This document shows positions 1-5,801 of a stretch of 6,736 nucleotides of DNA, piece after piece (positions within the stretch are counted from its first letter, which is position 1; every line of letters begins with the position of its first letter). The DNA comes from UBA1724 sp016302315 (GTDB lineage: Bacteria > Verrucomicrobiota > Lentisphaeria > Oligosphaerales > Oligosphaeraceae): assembly GCA_016302315.1 (NCBI GenBank), contig JAEDNW010000123.1, forward strand, positions 1 to 6,736, given 5' to 3'. The notes under the pieces are model-generated. The model worked only from the letters and a program-made list of their open reading frames with translations. It was not told the origin of the DNA and did no database searches. The position numbers and the translations under genes are program-made.

Positions 1-21
1 AGAATGCTATTTTAGGATTCC

Positions 22-45
22 ATTGTCAAAGAGCAAAAATTCGCC
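22..45 (-). promoter_or_regulatory. Possible end of a CRISPR-type leader (minus strand)
   Basis: On the minus strand the sequence reads GGCGAA followed directly by TTTTTGCTCTTTGACAAT. From memory, GCGAA-type motifs followed by TTTTTGCTCTTTRACAA occur at the array-proximal end of many type I CRISPR leaders, with the first repeat some tens of bases further on. That would place an array to the left of position 1, outside the window. No repeat is visible in the 21 bases that remain. TTGACA here could also be an ordinary -35 box: with 17-base spacing the -10 would be the poor CATTCT at the window edge. The similarity is recalled, not searched. Confidence 0.2.
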
Positions 46-54
46 AAACACGAG

Positions 55-73
55 GGCCGGGAATATCCCGGCC
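55..73. repeat. Perfect inverted repeat, 8-bp arms
   Basis: GGCCGGGA and TCCCGGCC are separated by ATA, giving a very stable G+C hairpin. A second palindrome, CCCCCGGGGG, follows at 79-88. No T-run follows on either strand, so it does not look like a classic intrinsic terminator. The pair lies just upstream of the point where methyltransferase homology begins and may be part of whatever replaced the 5' end of that gene, or part of a leader or regulatory element. Confidence 0.5.
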
Positions 74-116
74 GGGAACCCCCGGGGGCGTCAAAATTTC
101 CCCGGCGTGGCGCTGT

Positions 117-126
117 GGGGGGGGGG
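117..126. repeat. G10 homopolymer at the methyltransferase remnant boundary
   Basis: Ten consecutive G residues lie immediately before the codons (GCG GAT CTG) where similarity to the methyltransferase specificity domain becomes recognisable. Runs of this length are prone to slipped-strand mispairing, and G-runs in type I, IIG and III methyltransferase genes are a known basis of phase variation. None of the three frames upstream of the run resembles the expected PLLKG-like residues, so a simple one-base slip does not restore an obvious longer gene. Confidence 0.7.
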
Positions 127-665
127 CGGATCTGGCAAAGGGTAGAACCTCCCCGCAACGCTTTGTACTTGTGACGCAGCATACCCCTTTGGCATCCCCT
201 GCCCGTGAACTTTGCGAGGCCCCATTGGCATGGGACTACCTGCTGCATCATGCCTCGGTTCTGGATCAGCGGAAAAGTAGCATCTACCAGAAACGGCCCC
301 GCTTCTGCCAGTTCGGCATCGGGGAATACAGTTTTTCCCCGTGGAAAGTGGCGGTGTCGGGGTTGTATGGGAATTTTCGGTTTGTGGTTCTAGGGCCAGT
401 GGAGGGCAAGCCTCTCCTTCTGGACGACACATGCTATTCCATTCCCTGCCAGTCCCAGGAGGAGGCCAGTTTTCTGTGTGGTCTTCTGAATTCTCCTGTG
501 TGCCAGGCGTTCCTGCATTCCCTGGCGTTTCTGGATGCCAAGCGCCCGCTTTCCGCAGATATCCTCAATCGAATCCATTTCCGCAGTCTGGCCGACCATC
601 TTCAGATACCGTGGCCTTCCGGGCAGCGAACCCCAACTCGTCCCCGGCAGCTGGCCCTGTTTTGA
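126..665 (+). pseudogene. C-terminal fragment of a TaqI/Eco57I-like adenine-N6 DNA methyltransferase
   Basis: This encodes the DNA-recognition (specificity) end of an N6-adenine methyltransferase of the kind found in type IIG and related restriction-modification systems. Numbering from the GTG at 171, diagnostic family blocks are W-D-Y-L at 21-24, RKSSIY at 34-39, FGIGEYSF at 48-55, PWKVAVSGLY at 57-66, DDTCY at 85-89, LLNS at 105-108 and DAKRP at 122-126, followed by a short tail ending in F before TGA. Recognisable homology begins upstream of that GTG, at about 126 (GADLAKG, then RFVLVTQ). The GTG therefore falls inside a conserved strand, lacks a ribosome binding site and is a poor start. 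The frame is open back to position 3 but contains no ATG, GTG or TTG there, and the residues do not look like the family. The SAM-binding and NPPY catalytic parts are absent, so the product cannot methylate DNA alone. The intact reading frame suggests recent truncation. A start beyond the left edge cannot be excluded. Confidence 0.72.
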
Positions 666-724
666 CGGCCATTGTGCGGGGAAGAGAATCCGGTGGCGGG
701 GGGGCGTGCTGGTTTGGCCTGGCG

Positions 725-734
725 TATATATTAT
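725..734 (+). promoter_or_regulatory. Candidate -10 region of the operon promoter
   Basis: TATATATTAT is the only strongly AT-rich stretch in the 121-base gap between the methyltransferase remnant and the vWA gene, and it lies about 50 bases before that gene's start. No convincing -35 hexamer stands 16-18 bases upstream (the sequence there is GCGTGC or GTGCTG), so recognition may need an activator or a different sigma factor. This is inferred from position and composition only. Confidence 0.3.
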
Positions 735-774
735 TCCCCTGCTTTTCCCCTTTCCGGGGACATGTGGTTGAGGC

Positions 775-782
775 AAGGAGAG
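775..782 (+). promoter_or_regulatory. Ribosome binding site of the vWA gene
   Basis: AAGGAGAG lies four bases before the ATG at 787, with its GGAG core seven bases away. It is a strong Shine-Dalgarno match and fixes the start of the first gene of the operon. Confidence 0.75.
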
Positions 783-786
783 TTTT

Positions 787-1536
787 ATGTCTGAGGAAAA
801 GAAAGTCAAGGGCGTGGTGGACCTGGTGTTTCTGCTGGATTCCACCGGTAGCATGCAGGAGTGCATCGACGGCCTGAAGGCCAATATCAAGCTTTTCTTC
901 CAGCGGCTGACCACCAGGGACGAGCACAACCAGGTTCCCGTGCGGGAATGGCGGGCCAAGGTGGTGGGATTCCGGGACTATGACGACAATCCCCTGGACT
1001 GGCTGGTGGACAATCCCTTTACGAGCCAGGTGGAGGAGCTCTATGCTCAGCTGGATGGCCTGGTGGCCACCGGCGGCGGCGACATTCCCGAATCCCTGCT
1101 GGATGCCCTCTATGCCGTGGTGGAGCAGGAGGAGACGCCGGCCGGCGCTTTCCCGGAACCCCATTGCTGGCGCTTCCGGCGGGAGGCCGCCCGGGCGGTC
1201 ATTGTCTTCACGGACGCCCCCTTCAAGCCCGTCATTCATGCCCCCTACGGACGGGGAGGCACGGTGGATGATGTGATCAACCGCATTATGGAAAAGCGGG
1301 TGCTGCTGACGGTGGTGACCCCCTACCGCTACCGGGACGAACATGACCGGGTGCGGGAGTTTGATGAGATGCATGTGCTGGCGGAGGCGGACAAGGCGGA
1401 GTATCTCCCCCTGAAAGATGCCCACGGGGAGACGCTCTCCCTGGCTTCCTTTGCCCGGGATCAGGAAGTGATCACCCGTCTTCTGACCAAGCTGGCCAAG
1501 ACGTTGTCCAAGTCTGTGGAGACCCAGGTGTTGTAG
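787..1536 (+). CDS. von Willebrand factor A domain protein (TerY-like)
   Basis: A 249-residue cytoplasmic vWA protein with no signal peptide or membrane segment. The domain fills nearly the whole chain. Strand 1 with the metal-binding MIDAS motif is FLLDSTGSM (D18, T20, S22, a DxTxS variant of DxSxS). T95 followed by GGGD (96-99) and IPE is the likely third MIDAS site. VIVFTDAPF (D143) is the usual strand 4 acidic site. vWA domains bind Mg2+ or Mn2+ and act in protein-protein binding, often as scaffold or substrate of a signalling complex. First gene of the operon, 24 bases ahead of the kinase gene, with a strong ribosome binding site. In TerY-P triads and in type VI secretion regulation, vWA modules accompany kinase-phosphatase pairs, so it is probably the phosphorylated partner or the recruiter of targets. 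The fold is clear; the role is inferred. Confidence 0.9.
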   Translation: MSEEKKVKGVVDLVFLLDSTGSMQECIDGLKANIKLFFQRLTTRDEHNQVPVREWRAKVVGFRDYDDNPLDWLVDNPFTSQVEELYAQLDGLVATGGGDIPESLLDALYAVVEQEETPAGAFPEPHCWRFRREAARAVIVFTDAPFKPVIHAPYGRGGTVDDVINRIMEKRVLLTVVTPYRYRDEHDRVREFDEMHVLAEADKAEYLPLKDAHGETLSLASFARDQEVITRLLTKLAKTLSKSVETQVL

Positions 1537-1560
1537 GGGCAGGGCGAGGGAAGGGAAAGG

Positions 1561-3267
1561 ATGGGAACGTGTTTGAGTCCAGGGGATCGGGTTTCCCGGT
1601 ATCGCATAGAGGAGCTTTTGAATGACGGGGCCTATGCGGTGGCCTACCGGGCGACGGATACCACGGACGCCGGGCGTCCCCCGGTTTTTCTGAAGCAGTA
1701 CAAGAGTCCGTCGGTGCGTTCCGGGTGGTATCGCGGCTACATTGCCTACGAGGAGGAGATCCGGTATCGCATTGAGACGGGGCGGCTGACGGAAAAGACC
1801 TGCCGCTTTCTGGATTTCTTCGAGAGCCGGGATGCCGGGCAGCGAGGCTACTACCAGGTCTTCGAGTATATGGACCGGGGAAGGGATCTGGCGGCCCAGC
1901 TGGAGGATCCCTCCTTCCGTTGGGAGCAGCGGTGGACCTTCGCCAAGTTGATGCTTTCCACGCTCCACCAGCTTCACGAGGCGGGGATTGTCCATTGCGA
2001 TCTGAAACCGGAGAATCTCTATCTGGTGGAGAGCCCGGCGCTTTCCACCGGCTACCGCCTGAAGGTCATCGACTTCGATCATTCGGTGCTGGAGGACCGG
2101 GAGGCCCCCTGGAAAGGCTATGAGAGCTATGCCGGAACCCCGGGGTATCTCTCGCCGGAACATCTGCGGGGAGAATGCCCGGTCAAGGCTTCCGATGTCT
2201 TCACGGTCTCCCTGATCCTCCACGAACTGCTTTGCCAGGGCGGCCACCCCTATGCTCAGGGAGATCCCGACGTTTATGCCCAGGAGGTGCTGGGGTATGC
2301 GGCTCCCGTGCCTGTGCTGCGTCAGAGCACGGGGTTGCCGGAGGATGACCGGGAGGTGGTGGAGCTGCTGCACCGCTGCCTGGATCCCGAGGCGGGGCGG
2401 CGTCCCACCATGAAGGAGCTGCATCAGGCGTTGTTGCAGGCGGGCAAGGGGGTTCGTCTCTCGCCTGCCACGGTGGCGCCGCCACCGGGAGGGGAGGCAT
2501 CTCCGGCGTCCCCGGAGATTCGTTCCTGGCCTCCGGTGCCTTCCGGGGGAGAAGGTTCTGCCCGGTGGCCGGAGGGGCCCGTTCCTCTTCGTCGGCGTCC
2601 CCTCGCTCCGGAGGCGAAGGAAGAGTCGGGGGCCGCTCTGCCCAATCTGCGTTCTTCGGTCAGAACGGTGGCGCCTGCCCCCCAGGAGGAGGAGGCCGCC
2701 ACGGCATCCGCCGCTCCGCCCCGTCCTGCTCCGCCCCGGCGGTTCTCCCCGGTGCCCATGCCGGAGCCGCCTCGGGAGGAGGCTTCTGGGGCAGAGCCGG
2801 GCTTGTGGCCTGGGAGGACGCCCCGGCTCCGGCCTCTCCCCCCATCGCCGGAGAAGCCGGAGCCCAAGGCGCCCCCCAGTGAGGTGGTCTATCCTGAGGA
2901 AGAGGGAGCCTCCGAGGCCGAAAGGGCCGGGGAAGGCGGACTTCGGCTGACGGGGCCCGGGGGGCGAAGCGTTCCTCTGCATCTTTCCACCCCTGTGGGG
3001 AAGCGTTTCATGGCGCGGTTTGGCGAAGACGCCCGCTACTATTCCGAGGTGCAGTATACCCTCTATCCCGAAGGGGGAGAGTGGCATGTGGTTCCCAATC
3101 CCGCCGCGCAGAACCAGACTCTCCTCAACGGACGTCCTCTGGAAAGTCCGCAGATCCTGCAGAACGGGGATGTGCTCTGCGTGGGAAACTATGCCAAAGG
3201 CATTGAGAAGCTTCCGCTGACCATCTCCCTGGGGGATGGGCATCACGCAGGGGAACCCCTTTCATGA
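1561..3267 (+). CDS. Ser/Thr protein kinase with proline-rich linker and FHA-like C-terminus
   Basis: A 568-residue Hanks-type kinase. The kinase domain covers about 14-292: degenerate glycine loop (LLNDGAYAVAYRA, 19-31), ATP-anchoring lysine K45 in VFLKQYK, likely helix C glutamate in EEE (64-66), catalytic loop HCDLKPEN (145-152; D147, K149, N152), metal-binding DFD (171-173), GTPGYLSPE (192-200), F-helix D212 and RRP (280-282). Two features are unusual. Cys replaces Arg before the catalytic Asp (non-RD), and DFG reads DFD. The key Lys and Asp residues remain, so activity is plausible. Residues about 300-455 are a Pro/Glu/Arg-rich disordered linker. Residues about 460-560 look like an FHA phosphothreonine-binding domain: VGKR near 479, then QNQTLLNG (517-524) in the place of the N-G-T...N signature, and NGDVLCVGN. 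No membrane segment is seen. The stop overlaps an ATG (ATGA, 3264-3267), implying translational coupling to the phosphatase. Kinase assignment is firm; FHA is moderate. Confidence 0.92.
   Translation: MGTCLSPGDRVSRYRIEELLNDGAYAVAYRATDTTDAGRPPVFLKQYKSPSVRSGWYRGYIAYEEEIRYRIETGRLTEKTCRFLDFFESRDAGQRGYYQVFEYMDRGRDLAAQLEDPSFRWEQRWTFAKLMLSTLHQLHEAGIVHCDLKPENLYLVESPALSTGYRLKVIDFDHSVLEDREAPWKGYESYAGTPGYLSPEHLRGECPVKASDVFTVSLILHELLCQGGHPYAQGDPDVYAQEVLGYAAPVPVLRQSTGLPEDDREVVELLHRCLDPEAGRRPTMKELHQALLQAGKGVRLSPATVAPPPGGEASPASPEIRSWPPVPSGGEGSARWPEGPVPLRRRPLAPEAKEESGAALPNLRSSVRTVAPAPQEEEAATASAAPPRPAPPRRFSPVPMPEPPREEASGAEPGLWPGRTPRLRPLPPSPEKPEPKAPPSEVVYPEEEGASEAERAGEGGLRLTGPGGRSVPLHLSTPVGKRFMARFGEDARYYSEVQYTLYPEGGEWHVVPNPAAQNQTLLNGRPLESPQILQNGDVLCVGNYAKGIEKLPLTISLGDGHHAGEPLS
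3249..3267 (+). promoter_or_regulatory. Ribosome binding site and ATGA coupling overlap, kinase to phosphatase
   Basis: AGGGG at 3249-3253 stands 10 bases before an ATG (3264-3266) that overlaps the kinase stop TGA (3265-3267). The junction TTCATGAG is identical at the next gene boundary (4302-4309), which argues that this ATG is the real phosphatase start. The only start in the catalytic frame nearby is TTG at 3274, with GAGG just four bases ahead. Confidence 0.55.
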
Positions 3268-4308
3268 GGCTCCTTGCCCCTGCCTATCAAGAACTTCCCT
3301 TTCCCGTGGAGGAGGCCCTGGCCCGTCTTCGCCAACCCCTGCCCCTTTCGGCTTGCCCCTGGGAAAAAAAACGCCCCGGAGGAGGGGCCCTGTTCCCTGG
3401 TGGAGTTTGCCGGGGAACCCCGGGAACCCGTCTTCTTCCTGGGAGATGTCCACGGGGACCGGGTGGCCCTGGAGGGAGTGCTGGCGGCCATTCGCACCCT
3501 GGCTCCCCAGGGAGGACGCATCGTGGTTCTGGGGGATGTGGTGGACAGGGGGAAGGCGTCCCTGGCCTGTCTTCTGCGGCTTTGCCAGGGCATGGAGGAT
3601 TCCCGCTTTCCCGTGACCTTGCTGCTGGGAGACCATGAGGAGGCCCTTGCCTGGAAGGAGGAGCAGGGGGGCTGGGTTTCCTCGGTGACCTGTTCCCATT
3701 TTGCCCAGGAACTCCGGGAGGATCCCCGGGCGCAGGCATGGGGGCAGTCCCTGGTGGCCTGGCTGCAACGGCAGCCCCGGCTCCTCTTTTTCCCCTCGGG
3801 GATTTTTGCGGCTCACGGCGGAGTGCCCCAGCAGGATCTTCTGCCCCGCCTGACTTCCCGTCAGAGCCTGGCATTGCCGGAGATTCTCCAGGATTTCCTG
3901 TGGAACCGGCTGACAGATGCCCGGCGGAAGCGTCCCTTCCGGGAGACCCGGGGAACGGATTTCGGGCGGGAGAATCTCCTGGCGTTCTGCCGTCAGGCGG
4001 CAACGGTTCTTTCCTTTCCGCCCCGTCTGCTGCTATGCGGCCACCAGCATCCCTTTCCCGGGTGGCAGTGGGTGCCTGCGGGGGAGTCGGAGGAGGCGCC
4101 GGAGGCGGCTGCCCTTTGCCTCTTCACTTCCTTCCAGCGGGTGCCTGTGCCCGGGGAGAATCCCCTGGGGACGCCTTGCTTTGCCCGGTATTTGCCGGAG
4201 GGAGGCGGCGGGGAGGCGTCGTTGACGGTGTTTGGGCTTCAGCCCCCTCCTGCGCCGGTATGGGAGGAGTGTGAGAAAGAGGGGAGACGGGAAGGAGGGG
4301 ATTCATGA
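3264..4308 (+). CDS. PPP-family Ser/Thr protein phosphatase (calcineurin-like), apparent 5' frameshift
   Basis: A metal-dependent phosphatase, probably opposing the upstream kinase. Numbered from the TTG at 3274 (344 residues), the PPP signatures are GDVHGD (57-62), GDVVDRG (87-93), GDHE (119-122, normally GNHE), H181 in AAHGG and H257 in CGHQH. Together these are the two-metal ligands and catalytic residues. Asp for Asn in GNHE keeps an oxygen ligand, so activity is still likely. The catalytic frame is open from 3274, but the better start is ATG 3264, overlapping the kinase stop. That frame reads MRLLAPAYQELPFPVEEALA and is protein-like, but lies out of phase with the catalytic frame. Losing one A from the A8 run at 3364-3371 joins them smoothly (PWEKNAPEEG). 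Composition is split: first-position G+C favours the ATG frame, third-position G+C favours the TTG frame. The gene ends in ATGA with the next gene. PP2C phosphatases are usual in TerY-P triads; this is a different fold. Confidence 0.85.
3364..3371 (+). other. A8 slippage or frameshift site in the phosphatase gene
   Basis: GGG, eight A, then CGCC. From the coupled ATG at 3264, translation enters the run as TGG GAA AAA AAA CGC and continues out of frame to a stop at 3636-3638. Removal of one A gives TGG GAA AAA AAC GCC and enters the phosphatase frame. A runs of eight or more are recognised sites for RNA polymerase slippage in bacteria, and also common places for indel mutations and sequencing errors. 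Confidence 0.55.
4294..4308 (+). promoter_or_regulatory. Ribosome binding site and ATGA overlap for the repeat protein
   Basis: GGAGG at 4294-4298 lies six bases before ATG 4305, which overlaps the phosphatase stop TGA (4306-4308). The site is strong and properly spaced, so expression is probably coupled to the phosphatase but can also start independently. Confidence 0.7.
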
Positions 4309-5786
4309 GCGGCGGCATCGGGGAGTCTTCCGACCTTCTGCGGGTCTGCCAAAGAGGCGAGGACGTGGGGCCGTTGACCCTGGAGGATCTGACCTGGCTG
4401 AACCAGAAGGGATACCTGCATGACGAGGATACGGTGCTGCGCCAGAAGGACGGCACCCCCCTGGGCAGTGTCTATGACGTGGTGAACCAGGGGCTGGCTG
4501 CCGGGCGCACTCTGTTCCTGAATCCCTTCTCCGTCACCTGCATGGTCTGCGGCACTTCCTTCACCGCCCAGGAGGTGGATACCCCTGCCTGGTGCCCCGA
4601 CTGCGGCGAGGAACTCCCGCCGGAGGAGCTCCGGCGGCAGGCCCGTCAGCGTCCCCGTCGGAGATTTGTGCTGGGGGGGCGTCGTCTGGCCACCATGAAT
4701 GGCTACGAGTGGATGGCATTGCTGTCGGAGCATCCGGAGTATGCGCCTCTGGCCCGGTGGGAGCGTCTGCGGGGAGAGGATTGGTGCCGGCTATTGCGGG
4801 TGCGTCCCGCCTTGCTTCCCCATTGCCGATGGTGGACCCTTTCCCGGGAGCAGTGGGCCTTGCTGGTGGAGGAGAAGATTGTTCCCGGGGAGTGGGCGGA
4901 GTTTGCGGCTCTGGAACCCGAGGAGCAGATTACCCGGCTGAAGAGCGGAAGCGACCGGGATTTTCTGGCTTCCTACGACCGCTTTACCCAGAGCCAGTGG
5001 TGGGAACTGCTGTCGGCGCGTCCGGAGCTGGCTGCTGCCCATGGAGGGTGGCGCCGGTATTGCACCCCCGCCGCCTGCCTCCGCCTGCTGGGAGATCCCG
5101 CCATTCCCCGGGCGTGGAAGAGGCAGATGCCCGGAGAGGAGTTGTCGGGCCAGGAGTGGCTTTCCCTGCTGGAGCTGGATCCCAGCTTGGGGGAGTTTTG
5201 TACCTGGGAGAGCGTGGTCCGGGCCATTCAGCAGATGACGCCTCCCCCGGGAAGGGGAGAGAATCGGGATTGCCGGGAGAGTCATCCCCGTCTGTGGGCG
5301 CAACGGCAGACCCTGTGGGAGACCTGGGGGAAAAAAGCCATGGCCTCCCTCTCCCGGAAGCCATTGTGGATCCTGGGGGACTTTCTGGGCTGGGAACTCT
5401 GGATCCCGCTGGAGGGAATCCCCCGGGAGGAACTCCTGGAACTCCTGGCGGAACATCCGGACTTCGGGGATCTCCGGGGACTTTGGGGCGTCTTCTCTCC
5501 CCAGGAGGCCCTGGGGCTCCTCCTGCGGAATCCCACTCTGGTGAACCGCCTCCCCCTGGAACCTAAAAATATCCCCCCGGAACTCTGGGACAGCCTTTTC
5601 CGGGCGGTGCAGGGCAATGCCCGGGAGGAAGAGAGACTGGCCAGGCTCTATCCTCTGAAATGGGAGGATGTGTTGAATCTGCAGGACCGGGGGATCCCCC
5701 TGCTGCACCGGCGGATCATGGGCACCCTGGGGAAAGCCGTGGGGGGAGCGGTGGTGGTGCTCCTCCTGCTGCTGGCCTCCTGCTGA
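4305..5786 (+). CDS. GYF_2-like, zinc-ribbon, W..LL-repeat protein with C-terminal membrane anchor
   Basis: A 493-residue protein of unknown function, last gene of the operon. Residues 10-60 resemble the GYF_2/DUF4339 fold: a VCQRGEDVGPLTLEDL segment followed by a G-x-L...DTVL part. This module is often found at the start of bacterial membrane-associated proteins. C79, C82, C97 and C100 (CMVC...CPDC) form a zinc ribbon. An Arg-rich stretch (110-120) leads into repeats from 133: W136, W160, W184 and W232 fall on an exact 24-residue register (position 208 is Gln), each with LL and usually P following, and a second Trp at 152 and 176. A diverged copy starts near W285. This repeat recalls the W..LL...P.....CDW.KL arrays seen in some host-associated bacteria. 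Residues 476-493 are a hydrophobic AVVV-LLLLL segment ending in SC after RR and K, which would tail-anchor the protein with its bulk in the cytoplasm. A scaffold or target of the kinase-phosphatase pair is a reasonable inference. There is no catalytic motif. Confidence 0.85.
   Translation: MSGGIGESSDLLRVCQRGEDVGPLTLEDLTWLNQKGYLHDEDTVLRQKDGTPLGSVYDVVNQGLAAGRTLFLNPFSVTCMVCGTSFTAQEVDTPAWCPDCGEELPPEELRRQARQRPRRRFVLGGRRLATMNGYEWMALLSEHPEYAPLARWERLRGEDWCRLLRVRPALLPHCRWWTLSREQWALLVEEKIVPGEWAEFAALEPEEQITRLKSGSDRDFLASYDRFTQSQWWELLSARPELAAAHGGWRRYCTPAACLRLLGDPAIPRAWKRQMPGEELSGQEWLSLLELDPSLGEFCTWESVVRAIQQMTPPPGRGENRDCRESHPRLWAQRQTLWETWGKKAMASLSRKPLWILGDFLGWELWIPLEGIPREELLELLAEHPDFGDLRGLWGVFSPQEALGLLLRNPTLVNRLPLEPKNIPPELWDSLFRAVQGNAREEERLARLYPLKWEDVLNLQDRGIPLLHRRIMGTLGKAVGGAVVVLLLLLASC
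4701..5219 (+). repeat. Degenerate 72-bp (24-residue) protein repeats
   Basis: Inside the zinc-ribbon protein, copies begin near residues 133, 157 and 181, then 229 and (out of strict register) 282. The shared core is W-x-x-L-L followed by x-x-x-P and then a hydrophobic stretch and W. The copy expected around 205-228 has lost its Trp. DNA identity between copies is low, so the repeats are old rather than recently expanded. Confidence 0.6.
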
Positions 5787-5801
5787 GGGGGCGGGGAAAG
5801 G

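Noticed and set aside
55..88. Intrinsic terminator
   Set aside because: The palindromes are stable, but no T-run follows on either strand.
12..251. 79-codon minus-strand frame across the left end
   Set aside because: Overlaps the methyltransferase homology on the opposite strand and shows no protein-like pattern.
706..735. Sigma-54 promoter (GG..GC pair) before the operon
   Set aside because: TGG-rich bases are present but the fixed -24/-12 spacing with TGGCA and TTGC is not met.
565..3246. 893-codon open frame on the minus strand opposite the vWA and kinase genes
   Set aside because: It lies exactly antisense to two genes with clear domains, is rich in Pro, Arg and Gly without any recognisable motif, and is explained by high third-position G+C on the coding strand.
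3264..3638. Separate 124-residue gene starting at the ATGA overlap
   Set aside because: Beyond about position 3372 the frame becomes Gly/Pro/Arg-rich shadow sequence over the phosphatase body. Only its first 36 or so codons look real, best read as the phosphatase N-terminus.
4592..5566. 324-codon plus-strand frame inside the zinc-ribbon protein gene
   Set aside because: Low-complexity Gly, Ala and Pro composition, no domain, and overlaps a gene with strong start, zinc ribbon and repeats.
4791..5708. 305-codon minus-strand frame
   Set aside because: Antisense shadow of the repeat protein; no motif and no plausible ribosome binding context.
5787..5801. Bidirectional terminator between the convergent genes
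   Set aside because: The gap is 15 purine-rich bases without an inverted repeat or T-run; termination may occur inside the opposing gene.
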